Assembly: GCA_963931925.1 (NCBI GenBank)
Contig: OZ007567.1
Coordinates: 93,587,778-93,651,777, forward strand
DNA length: 64,000 nucleotides
Direction of reading: 5' to 3'
From: Onchidella celtica
Taxonomy: Eukaryota > Mollusca > Gastropoda > Systellommatophora > Onchidiidae
The stretch's first letter is position 1. Every line of letters begins with the position of its first letter. The position numbers and the translations under genes were made by a program. The notes under the pieces were generated by a model. The model saw nothing but the letters and a program-made list of their open reading frames with translations. It did not search any database and was not told where the DNA came from. This document shows, one piece after another, positions 34,767 to 44,280 of this stretch.

Positions 34767-35638
34767 TCTTATATCACTGTGTTAAATGTCAAAACAATTC
34801 ATGTATTTAAATCTGTACCAAAAAAAAAAATCCGCGAAAATAGTTTCAGATCAACGTTTGAATTTCTTCCAAAACTAAATAGGAAAAAGTGAGGACAAAC
34901 GGAATGGGAGCCATCCCTAATAATAGAGCAATCCATGGAAATCAGTGCAGGATTCACATGACCACTGAGGCTCAAATTTCCTATCACATGAAAAGCTTTT
35001 CAAAAAACTGTCCTACTATTCTAGAAAGAGAATCCAATTGATTTAGTTTGTATGAAAAGAAAATATATATAGAGTAGTTTTTTTTCACCTTCCAAACATA
35101 ACCCTACATTACATATAACATGCATTATGAGTATGTCAAATGGGAAGGACTGAAATTATCATGACTTTTTCTCAGTGCACTGGAAAGAATATATTTTTGA
35201 CAGTTTTTACCGCTATTTGTTATGATAATGACGATATAATCTTATCACGCAAGACATTCCACTTCTGCTAACAGTCCGACGTGCTTTAACATCACAGGGT
35301 TCCACGATGACTCTATGGGGTTAGATATGGGTAAAAGTCAAAGGCATTGTCTTGACCTTCTTTTTGTATATGGAGATTTTAAAGTTTGTCTTTCCTATCC
35401 TTACAGCATTGTTTGGCCATCATGTTAGTCTTTCTTTGGAAAGTTACATAAGAAGTAATCGTGGTTTTGAACCAATCCCTTTACATTTTTCAAGCCCTCC
35501 CGATACATTAATGGGATCAAGTAACTCTGAGCACAGGCTAGCGCCAGTTAACCCTCTATGGCTATGGGAGATTTTTTGGGTGTGCTTTTTTTCATGAGGT
35601 CCATTTTGTTATATTCCCTATCATTATTCACATTAAAA
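34767..35638. other. Non-coding, nothing recognised
   Basis: No domain-bearing frame, no clear repeat structure. Confidence 0.5.
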
Positions 35639-35905
35639 CATGTGGTCTAGAGGCAAGGTGCTCGCCTCTCATGCCAAGGGTCCCGGGTTCTAAACCCGGG
35701 CAGTGCAGGCATGTTGGAAATTGGATTTTTCTCATATTTTCAAGTCCCTGGTCCTATTGGGGGGGTAGGATCGAGTACCTAGTCTTCTCGGATAAGGACG
35801 AAAAAATTCGGAGGGCCCGTGTGCACGTTGCGCACGTTAAAGATACCTTGGCAGTTGGAAATCGTAAAGAGCAGGCCGAAAGGCCGCTGCCCGGGCAAAA
35901 TTGAA
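35639..35905 (+). mobile_element. tRNA-derived SINE
   Basis: The head resembles a tRNA with a box A (tggtctagaggcaaggtg), anticodon-like loop ctcatgc, and box B (ggttctaaacc) inside a perfect T-arm cccggg/cccggg. The body contains cccgtgtgcacgttgcgcac followed by gttaaaga, resembling the Nin-type conserved SINE core (cccgtgtgca…gcgcacgtaaaaga) recalled from invertebrates. An RNA polymerase III transcript mobilised by a LINE is expected. Confidence 0.78.
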
Positions 35906-35959
35906 AATTGAAATTAATAGATTAAAATTTATCCATATCACCCCCCCCCCCCCCGCCAG

Positions 35960-36076
35960 AATTTATTATTCATTATTTAATATATATTGTTATTAATAAA
36001 TATTCAAATATTATTTGAGTTGTGTGTGTGAACTGATGTGAGTTGTGAACTGCTGTGAGTTCTGAACTGCGTCTAA
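35960..36076 (+). repeat. Dispersed repeat, copy 1
   Basis: Matches 55729-55829 (aatttattattcattattt, ttcaaatattatttgagttg, then repeated gtgaactg). Copy 1 is inside the 10.9-kb transposon and copy 2 outside it, so it is an independent element. A run of C precedes it. Confidence 0.75.
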
Positions 36077-36189
36077 CAGGCTGCGTTACAATTTGCTCTG
36101 GGATAGAGAGAGAGAGTGAGCGAGACAGGGAGAGAGAAAGCAGCAGTGCAGTGTGTTGAGCGCTTCGCAGGCAGCTCCATTCTGCTCTG

Positions 36190-36285
36190 TGGTTGACATG
36201 TTGTTTCTGTAAAGGGCATAGATCATTTTTAAATGGATATGCGCTATATAAACGCTATACATTATTATTATTATTATTATGTCAC
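36190..36285 (+). mobile_element. SINE/LINE-type 3' tail
   Basis: The sequence gcgctatataaacgctatac followed by an ATT repeat is the 3' end shared by many invertebrate and fish SINEs. It could be the displaced tail of the SINE at 35639 or a separate fragment. Confidence 0.55.
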
Positions 36286-36391
36286 TCAGAAATTCATGAT
36301 GCTGTTCTTGCTGCAAGACTTCAGCGTACAAAGGCAGTCAATCGCTGTGGTACATCCTGGCTTATACAACATAAACATGCAACAATAACCC

Positions 36392-36535
36392 GAACTGTGC
36401 TGGCATAATACACGAGATGCCATTTAGTGTTATTTTTTTTTAAAATAATAAATTTGGATCGGGCATACTTTTTTGTCTTCTCAGTGCTCTTCTACTCAAT
36501 AGCACAAATCACAACAGGGATCCTCCTCTTCAACA
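36392..36535 (+). repeat. 143-bp direct repeat, copy 2
   Basis: See 34128-34270. The 2.1 kb between the two copies holds the LINE fragment and SINE. Confidence 0.75.
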
Positions 36536-36689
36536 GTATAATTATTCCTCATCACCATCATCTTTCTCTTGAGTTGTAGCCATGTTTACTATGACATCCG
36601 TGGTCATTTCCTCTGTTGTTCTCAGTCCATCGTCAATACTTACACATTCTTATGCCTTTCAAGCAAATTACTGCAATCATGTTCAGGTT

Positions 36690-37500
36690 CATCTGTTTCT
36701 ATAACCACCCACTAACTTGGTTCTTCAGGGCAAACGAATCCAGCTTGATTGAAACAGTCAGTAATTGTTTCTTGAGTAACTTGCTATCCTGCTATGCGAA
36801 GGAAGTGTAGAGCATCCAAGATGGTGATCTTGACTACTGGTATGTCGTTATCAGGTTGTGGCTTCTGACTTTCCGTCCATGGGATACGCTTTTGGGCCAC
36901 TATTTTCCTGTACACCATTTTCAGCACTTTGATTATGCGCTGGTCACAGAGTTGGGCAATGATTGTTGTGATGGGCTGAGATACGAGGCGAATTGAAGCA
37001 AATTTGGTGCGCTGTAGTGTTATCGGCGATTAAGGGAACCTTCGACCTGAGATGGTAAATTTCCGATCATAGATATGGACCCAGTCTTCAAAGATATTGG
37101 AGGTCATCCAGGTTTTGCGATTGACCGTGGAGGTTACAGGCAGACATCTCATTTCTTAAGCATTGGGTTTTCAGTGCTTTACCCATGACAAGTAATGGTA
37201 ACTTGTTAGTGCCGCTCACATTTGTTGCCACGAGCACTAGCAGTCTTGCTTTCATTGTTTGTCCCCCCAACACATTTTTCATCATGCAATACATGAGTTC
37301 AGTTTGGGACACACTGGTAGAACAATCCAGTTTCATCGACACTGTGTTTAAAGTTATTCAAGATCTCGTTCAGTTGAATTTTTTGACCAGTTTTCTGCGG
37401 CGTCGGCTGTGCAACAAGCGATTCCCTGTAAACAGTTTTGAAAGGGTCCCGTTTCGTCTCTTAAATCGCTCAATCCAGGAGATACTAGGTCACTGTCCGT
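36690..37500 (-). pseudogene. pogo/Tigger-type transposase fossil
   Basis: Reading minus-strand frames in sequence gives the family's landmarks in order: a CENP-B-like segment (SWIERFKRRNG, about 37450-37482), LLVLVATNVSGTNKLPLLVMGK (about 37200-37265), EDWVHIYDRKF (about 37060-37090), PLIADNTTAH with the second catalytic aspartate (about 37015-37050), IIKVLKMVYRK, and ITILDALHFL … ITDCFNQAGF (about 36730-36830). Stops and frameshifts break it in several places. These DDE transposases cut and paste at TA sites, and no terminal repeats were identified. Confidence 0.82.
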
Positions 37501-38492
37501 TGATGTCAGTATCGATGCAAATTCCTGTGTTTTTTCAAACAGAATTGCCCCCTCCCCCCCCCCCCCCCCCGAGATCGAGGTACCAATCGATCGTTATGTA
37601 CTTAATTTAAACCAGATTAGCAAGGCTTTTTCGCGTACGGTGGCGAGTGGGCTGAAATTGGCACACTGGCACTCGATGTAAGCTGGTTCATACCTCACCA
37701 GATTGGCTATAATGCTGCCAACATCGTGTGAGTTTTGGGCTGAGCTAAATTACTAAATTATAAAATTCATATAATATTTCTTGGGTTATAATTCTACTTA
37801 AGACCATTTATACCATTATGTATGCAACCTCTCTTCTCTCACCAACAAGGTAGTGAATTAGCATCGATAATGCATTGATACTTTTAATATCAAACAAAAT
37901 TAACAAGTCAGGTCAATAATGCAACCCCAAAGACACGATTTAAAATTTACAACCTTATTATTGTTCAGATTAAAGGAAATTGCTGTGGTTTGGCAGACAT
38001 TTCTGTGTGCATACCATTCGCTTTAGGACTTCAAGCTCCACTGGTTATTTTGTAACATTGACTGATCGTTTATCACTATTATTATTATATTATGGTTACT
38101 ATTAAATGGGAAACAGTACCACAGGAATGCCAGATTGTGCAAATGTCAGTATTGCTCCTTTTGGATTGTCAAATGACAAAAAAAAAAAAAAAAGCACAGT
38201 AACTGTTCATTTTCCATTTTTGTATTCTGTGATGGGCGCGGCGTAGATTTTGGGCCTAGTGGAAAAAGGGTTAAAGTGTATTGCAGTGTGACTAAAAGAA
38301 GACTTTCGTCTTTTTTTTTTTTTTTATCGTATTATATGTATCGCGGACAAAGAGTTCCAGTCTTCACTTTGCCGATGTGCGCCCATCCTACTACGTTTTT
38401 CATTTGCTATACTGTTTTTTTGGTTGCTGTCGCCGAACAGTCGTACTTCAAGTTTGACAGTTCCTTCTCTGCTGCCACCCTATTAGACTGCA
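37501..38492. other. Region upstream of the integrase-Ulp1 gene
   Basis: AT-rich with several homopolymers (C-run at 37553-37570, A-run at 38179, T-run at 38312). It probably holds the gene's promoter and 5' UTR. A pyrimidine-rich stretch ending ccctattag six bases before the ATG could be a splice acceptor. No open frame with a recognisable domain. Confidence 0.45.
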
Positions 38493-40289
38493 ATGGATGC
38501 ACACGAATATAGTGAAATTGTCAAGTTCCTCTCGAGTGAAAAACAGTCAAGGCGGTACTGGACGCAAGAGATTATCAATATGCCTCTAGAAAATCAGAAA
38601 AACGCCAAAAGAGGAATGAAGCAGAAATGGCAGCATTTCTTCGCCAGAGACAATTTGATTTATAAAAGAACAACGAAGATGTACATGGGACAGAAAGTGG
38701 AAGTCTACCTTCGAGTCCCCCGAACGGATGAAATTCAAGACATATTAGAGAAATTGCATTCTAGTGACACCGGGGGTCACCTTGGGGTGAATAAAACGTA
38801 CGAGAAAGTTTCCACACGGTATTACTGGAAAGGAATGAGCCAAGCCATTCAGGAATTCTGTGGGAACTGTTTGAAGTGTAAGGCTGCCAATAGGATGCCA
38901 AAAGATTCGCACCAGTTGCACCCAGTACCCATTCCTGAAGAATGTTTCAAACAGTGGGGTATGGATCTGGTAGGGCCCTTACCCACGACGCAGGACGGCC
39001 ACAGATATTTAATGGTACTAACAGAGTACACTACAAAATGGGCTGAAGCTTTTCCCATTGTCGACAAGTCAGCTATCAGTACTCTGAAGGTATTAAAGAA
39101 AATCGTCGGCCGATTCGGATGTCCATTGTCCATCATTTCGGACCAGGGCAGAGAATTCAACAACACACTGAATGACTTATTTTGTACAAAATTTAATATC
39201 CAACGCAAGGTGACGTCAGCGTACAGACCTCAGAGTAACGGCCTCACAGAGCGTTTTAATCAGACGCTGTGTTCCATGCTGGCCAAGTACACTAACGGCG
39301 GCGAGACGGACTGGGACGAAAACATCGATCTGCTTCTGTTAGGCTATAGGAGCAGCGTCCATGCCTCAAGCAAATTCTCTCCTTTTGAGCTTGTTTATGG
39401 GACAAAAGCACGGCTTCCAATCGACGTTGACTCTACTGACCTATCTTGTGAAACGGATGAAATTAACACAGAAAATAGGAGCAAGCAATTAGCTGTCCTT
39501 GCAGATGTCAGGAAGGAGGCTGTTCAAAATGCAAGGAAAGCCCAGGAGAAAAACAAAGAGGACTATTCTAAAAGAAGAAAAGGCAACGTCAAATGTTTCG
39601 AGCCTGGCGATCTTGTGTTTTATGCAAACCTGAGATCACGGACGAGGAAAGGGGGAAAGCTGGAATCGAAGAACTACGGGCCAGTCAGAGTTGAGACCTC
39701 CCTGGAAAAGGATCTCTATAAGCTGTGTGGACTGAAACAAAAATATCACGCAGATAACCTGATGCTGGTGCCGCCTCCGAGCAAGAAGTCAAAAACTGAT
39801 GATGATTGGCTGGATGATATAACAATAAATACAGCCCAGAGACTGATTTCAAGTCAATATCCCGGACTTCTAGGCTTCCAAGACACAGTTATTGGTGCCG
39901 CAAAAGGGTACAAATACGTCGGAACTGCAAATACCGTGGTGCAAATTCATCATACAAGAGGTAACCACTGGGTGGTTTCAGCGTGTCTGAATGGCAAAGT
40001 ATTTGTCATTGACACATTGTATGAAGAAATCAGCTCCGACCTAATGTCGCAACTGGTGGAAATGTACAATACCTGCGAAACACTGCCTTTAGTGGTCGAT
40101 ATGATGGCGTGCCAAAAACAGGAGGGTGGAAATGACTGTGGCTTGTTTGCAATTGCTTTTGCAATAGAGATAGCAATGGGTAACGCAGATATTTCATCCA
40201 TACATTTTCAGCAGTCTCGGATGCGGTCACACTTGGCTAAATGTTTGAAATTTAAAATGCTGGAACCGTTCCCTAAAGGTACTAATTAA
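38493..40289 (+). CDS. Gypsy-type integrase fused to Ulp1-like protease (Ginger1 transposase)
   Basis: An uninterrupted 598-codon gene. Residues 89-129 form the H2C2 zinc finger (H89, H96, C126, C129). The integrase core has D158 (GMDLVGPL), D217 (ISDQG) and E253 (GLTERF), the perfect D,D(35)E spacing. A GPY/F-like domain follows (NYGPVRVE, about 394-401). From about 437 a C48/Ulp1-type cysteine protease carries H492 (GNHWVV), D507 (VIDT), Q543 and C549 (GNDCGLF), the complete catalytic set. The integrase should cut and join the transposon ends. The protease may process SUMO or similar conjugates (inference). ATG 38493 is the first in frame and precedes every domain; a short upstream exon is possible. 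All active-site residues are present, unlike every other transposon gene in the window. Confidence 0.93.
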   Translation: MDAHEYSEIVKFLSSEKQSRRYWTQEIINMPLENQKNAKRGMKQKWQHFFARDNLIYKRTTKMYMGQKVEVYLRVPRTDEIQDILEKLHSSDTGGHLGVNKTYEKVSTRYYWKGMSQAIQEFCGNCLKCKAANRMPKDSHQLHPVPIPEECFKQWGMDLVGPLPTTQDGHRYLMVLTEYTTKWAEAFPIVDKSAISTLKVLKKIVGRFGCPLSIISDQGREFNNTLNDLFCTKFNIQRKVTSAYRPQSNGLTERFNQTLCSMLAKYTNGGETDWDENIDLLLLGYRSSVHASSKFSPFELVYGTKARLPIDVDSTDLSCETDEINTENRSKQLAVLADVRKEAVQNARKAQEKNKEDYSKRRKGNVKCFEPGDLVFYANLRSRTRKGGKLESKNYGPVRVETSLEKDLYKLCGLKQKYHADNLMLVPPPSKKSKTDDDWLDDITINTAQRLISSQYPGLLGFQDTVIGAAKGYKYVGTANTVVQIHHTRGNHWVVSACLNGKVFVIDTLYEEISSDLMSQLVEMYNTCETLPLVVDMMACQKQEGGNDCGLFAIAFAIEIAMGNADISSIHFQQSRMRSHLAKCLKFKMLEPFPKGTN

Positions 40290-41796
40290 AAATTCACCAT
40301 TAGCATGTCTCGGTACTTTTTTGTAGGACCTTTGAAACCTCAATGCCAGCTGCTTTTGGTGACGATTTAGATAATATCACCGGTTTATAAGGCTGTTGAA
40401 ACCTATGTTAGATTTTTTTGTCCATGTTTTGATTTGCTGAATATCTATATCAGAGCAAGTTGTATGTCATTTGTTATACATGTAATACTTTTCCTTTTGA
40501 AGCAGTCTCATTCTCTCTTTATTAACAAAATTAATTAAAGAATGGATCTTTAATAGTTAGATCATAATTACTTCTATGGTTCATCTCATTACAATATTAT
40601 TTTATGCACAGATATGCATATAGAATGTGATCTAGACAAAGAACGCGACTAGAGCTGTATGAAATTTGTTTCAGGTTCAGCGCAAAATTTGTGACATTTC
40701 ACTGCTGTTAAATTTTTTTAATTCTTACATGTTGTATTCATTCCTTCATTTAAAAAAATAAAAAATAAAAATAAAGTTCCTACGTCAAATGAGGATGCTA
40801 CAGTGGAATGTTGTGAAATTAAGTTTGGAAGCCAAGACTAAATCTAATTTCTAAGTTTATGATCTTCTGCATTATCATTGATTATTGGTATTGTTCTCAA
40901 TGAGTGCAGCGCCCAATTGACTTTCTTTCATGTATACTCGGATACCTCGCTTCTATTGCAACATCCTCATTTGATGGTGCCTTTAAAAACAAAACAAAAC
41001 AAACCAACAAACAAACAAAAAAAAAAAAAGGAAAGAAAAGAAAACACAAATGACCACATTTTTGCATAACGCTCCGCAAAAAATTAGCCCCGATGATTAC
41101 AACTCTGCATCTTCTGAATGCTACAATATGAGGGGCTATAGGAGAGCTAGAGAGGAAAAGAGCAAGACAGTGTTATGTGCTGGTTGTTGTTTTCTTGCTA
41201 TTATTTCACTAAGTCACTCTTTATGTGCTGCACACTCGACATGGGTGTGAGATGACACACGCCCACATAAAACAATGAACGAACTGGTGTCGGCTCATGT
41301 ATTTATTTACATCAGTACAAATAGTACTTGCATGTAAATGAAAAGGTTCTTTTATTTTACTAATCTAACTCCCGAATTTTCGACTAAGTCTATTTCTGAT
41401 AGAAGTTACTAATGTGTTAACCCCACGCTGGCTAGGTCCCGACTGACTTGTTTTTGCCATAAAGTTTCCTATACTTTAAAGCTCTTACTAACTTGTTTAA
41501 AACTCGGGGGATGGCGATACCATAGCACTAAAAAATATTCTAAGGCTCAAAATCAGATAGTGAGGGAAGTGCGATAACAAGTGACCATCACTGTCTCCAA
41601 GTAAATAACTTACAACTAGTGACATTCCTATTTAATGTTAGGAGTTGAGTAACCCTGGGTACCTGGCATACCCTATTCTACCTGGTGATCACATCATAGC
41701 ACAAATAAACACCAGTAAGACCTTTCCTGGGAGAAATCTTCTTTTGATCATAAAACTGGCCCGATTGTTGCTGTCTAAGTTGGGGGGGGGGGGGTG
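40290..41796 (+). other. 3' flank of the transposase gene
   Basis: AT-rich. AATAAA-type signals sit in an A-rich run near 40758-40776 and could end the transcript. It contains the 190-bp inverted-repeat segment at 40785-40974. No other gene was seen. Confidence 0.5.
40785..40974. mobile_element. Small MITE-like inverted-repeat segment (190 bp)
   Basis: tcaaatgaggatgctacagt at the left end is matched in inverted orientation by the right end (13 perfect bases, 20 of 24 overall). No target duplication was found. Confidence 0.5.
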
Positions 41797-42673
41797 TTCA
41801 CTTTCTTTAGCAGTGGTTTTCAACCTTTTTCAGGCGATCGCTCCTTAGACTCCACAATTTCTGTCGTCGCCCATTTTTTCCCCTATTTCCCGAAAAAAAA
41901 AAAAAAAGACAAAAAGCATGTTCATGATTGATTATAAAGCAGAAACCATTCTTTATCATATACACAGAAACACACACACACACACACACACAACCCTTTT
42001 CTGTTCATCAAATCCATCTAAGCTGTAGAAGAAGTCAATGACTGACAATTGACATGTATTTGCCCCCAAATTGCTCTTCATTGCTGGTTCCCCTCAACTC
42101 CCGTATCCCCCCCGCTCCTCGTTTTCGTCCCCTTGTCGCCCTTTTCTTCGTTTCCTCCCCTCCCCCCCCCCCCCTTCCCTCTGGAATTCAGAATCGCCTC
42201 CCCAGGGAGCTGATATCGCCCACGTTAGGAACCACTGTTCTAACGTTTTACTGACATCACTGGCGGGGTTGCAGACGTTCAAGGTCAGCAGGCCATTTTG
42301 CCTATCCCATGAGTGAAGGCTGGCAAAATGCAGTATGTGCATTATAACAAAGTAGGGAAAAATAGTTGTGGCGGCCTGGACTAAAGCTCCCCCTTTCACA
42401 TTTTGCTGATTGTGTCCTACTGTATTGGAAGAAATGCTTCCAGAAAATGAGGCTTTATGACAGGGAGAAGGAGGACGCACACGAGTATTATGCTATCGTT
42501 ATATAATGGAATGATAGGCTTCCAAGGAGGGAAAAAGTTGGTGTGACCCTCAGAAAGGAAAGATAGTCTCAGATGAGACTGAAAGATGGAAAAATTTAAA
42601 TGATTAAAACCAGGATGCAATTCTCTGTAACCCAGAATAAATTTTTTAAAGGATCTCTTGCTCAGAACACGCT
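41797..42673 (+). repeat. 0.8-kb repeat, copy 2 (contains a hAT MITE)
   Basis: Homologous to 32911-33718. Both copies lie near opposite ends of the 10.9-kb transposon in direct orientation. Confidence 0.85.
41811..42237 (+). mobile_element. hAT-like MITE, copy 2 (427 bp)
   Basis: Starts CAGTGGTTTTCAACC and ends GGAACCACTG. Flanks ttctttag and ttctaacg correspond to those of copy 1. It contains an AC microsatellite (about 41968-41992) and poly-C. Confidence 0.8.
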
Positions 42674-43499
42674 AAGTTCTGTAAAAAGGGTTGGATCTGG
42701 AAGGCAAACAAAATTTGGGACTGTATGGGTACACTTGAATGGGATCAGCTGCTTGTCACTGAACAGATCTTCACTTCGACTTCTATGTATATATCCCTGA
42801 ATGGTCCAAGAATCTTTTTTTTTTTTTTCGTCTGTCTCGAATCTGCATTGTCTTTGAGAGTTGTTTGATTGAATTGATGATGGAATCCATTCTTGACATT
42901 GCGACCCTGATTAGGACGTTTTGTCCATGAGATCCCAAAACAGGACAGTCTGTAGGTTTTGATGACTATTTCTCATGTAAACTAGAAACAGACTCTCCCA
43001 GTTGATGCTGCCATTTGCTCAGATTTGGTGACAGACTACTAATGTCTTGCAACATATTAGAGGATTGATAACAAAGGGCCAATTACATCTTCGCACTTCT
43101 GTTGATACTGAATGTACTTTATTCTCATTGCTCCATAGACCACCACCGAAATTTAATCTCTTTAATTACTACTACTACTGCTAAAAGCTCCAGAAAAGGG
43201 TTTGGTGGGTGGATGGGAGGAGAAAGATTTGTGCCCCCAGTTATGTCAGGCTATTTCCTGTCACTACTCGGTCTAATGTTAAATTGTCAAACATTTGGAA
43301 TGGTCGGCTTAAAACACATGTTAAGTCACACTTTGTATGTGTGTTTTGTGTGTGTGTGTTTTTTTGTGTGTGGCAGAGAAAGATTGTACACAGAAAGGCA
43401 CACGAAAAAAAAAAAACGGGGGAAAGGATACCCAAAAACAAAAAAAAGGTGGGGGTTAATTTGTTATGGGGGGATAAAATAGGATGTCGCTTACCCATT
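42674..43499. other. Non-coding right part of the transposon
   Basis: No domain-bearing gene. A weak similarity to the end of a LINE polyprotein at about 43217-43335 is discussed among rejected items. Confidence 0.45.
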
Positions 43500-43694
43500 G
43501 GCAAGTATCCCCCATCCTATTTTAACCCCGGGGGATAAACTGTTATAGAGGGGGATATTCTAGGATATCCGGGGGGATAAACCAGAATATTCCAGAATAT
43601 CCGGGGGTTATTCTAGGATATCCTAGATTATCCGGGGGATATTCTGAAATATCAGGGGGGATAGATTTTGGGGGGGATAATCTGGGATACCACA
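43500..43694 (-). repeat. Right terminal region with iterated GGATATCC-like motifs
   Basis: About six degenerate units of 20-32 bp (gggggatattctaggatatc, ccagaatattccagaatatc, ttattctaggatatcctaga) end at the inverted terminus. The 20 bases cccccatcctattttaaccc also occur in the left end at 32827-32848. Confidence 0.75.
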
Positions 43695-43801
43695 CCGGAC
43701 GCCCTCTCCGCGGAGGAGCACACATCGAAAGGGGACAAGCCCCTCTCTCCGTCAAATGGGAAGGCTTTCGCCAGGAAAAAAACCGGTGGAGTTGACGACA
43801 T
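43695..43801 (-). pseudogene. LINE ORF1, N-terminal 35 codons
   Basis: ATG 43801 opens MSSTPPVFFLAKAFPFDGER… and reads to the CCGG site. With the 10.9-kb insertion and one CCGG removed, codon phase continues straight into the ORF1 remainder at 32809, so this is the displaced start of the same gene. Confidence 0.85.
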
Positions 43802-44280
43802 CGCAATCTACCTTTCCTTACGATAACGGCAATAACAAAGACGGCAAATATAGCGCGACACAACAGTTATAGTTATAGTCAGTAGGCTATAGGACAAGTG
43901 AGTAATGTCAACCTGAGCAAAAAAAAGCGATCTCGAACAACAAGTAACTCTGCACACTACACAGAAGGAAAAAAAAAACAGTTCAGGTAAGCGGGGGAGA
44001 GGTGGGTGACCGGGTTGTGTTGTTGACAAACAACACTGAAAAAAACGTGGGAAAAAAAAAGAGAGGCACTGTCCAGACCCGAAACTGGACCACGTCGATC
44101 AAATCAATGAATGTCTTCCAAAAAAAAGAACACCAGAAGGCAGCGGAGCACTCACCTGATATCCTAACGGAATCTTGAGGCTTTACTTACCTTCCAGCCT
44201 TCACTTCGCTGCAAAACTCGCAGTCGAATCAAACCGTGACAGCCACCAGCCAGTCACAACCGGAAGTCCCCACATTCAAC
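43695..44280 (-). mobile_element. Tx1-like LINE, 5' portion (5' UTR and ORF1 start)
   Basis: Displaced 5' end of the LINE at 27740-32809. The 5' UTR contains two sequences on the minus strand that look like strong splice donors (AAG|GTAAGTAAAG at about 44190 and CAG|GTGAGTGC at about 44155). The outer edge near 44280 is inferred from a change to G-run and unrelated sequence. Confidence 0.7.

Larger units (their letters stand above)
32810..43694 (+). mobile_element. Ginger1-type DNA transposon, 10.9 kb
   Basis: The ends are inverted repeats, TGTGACATCCTGGAATATCC on the left and TGTGGTATCCCAGATTATCC on the right (reverse strand), with 18 of the first 23 bases matching, and a 4-bp CCGG duplication flanks them. 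Termini starting TGT and 4-bp duplications fit what is described for Ginger elements, which encode Gypsy-like integrases, and an integrase-Ulp1 gene lies inside (38493-40289). The rest is filled with other repeats, including a pogo fossil, a LINE fragment, a SINE and two hAT MITEs. The family assignment is inference from the gene type and the termini. Confidence 0.82.

Noticed and set aside
35639..35712. Functional tRNA gene
   Set aside because: Box A and B are tRNA-like but the arms do not close into a full cloverleaf, and a SINE body follows directly.
43217..43335. Possible LINE C-terminus (…NIWNGRLKTHVKSHF…)
   Set aside because: Resembles the LWN…LKTHLF ending of CR1-type LINEs, but the match is short and needs frame changes. 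Not annotated.
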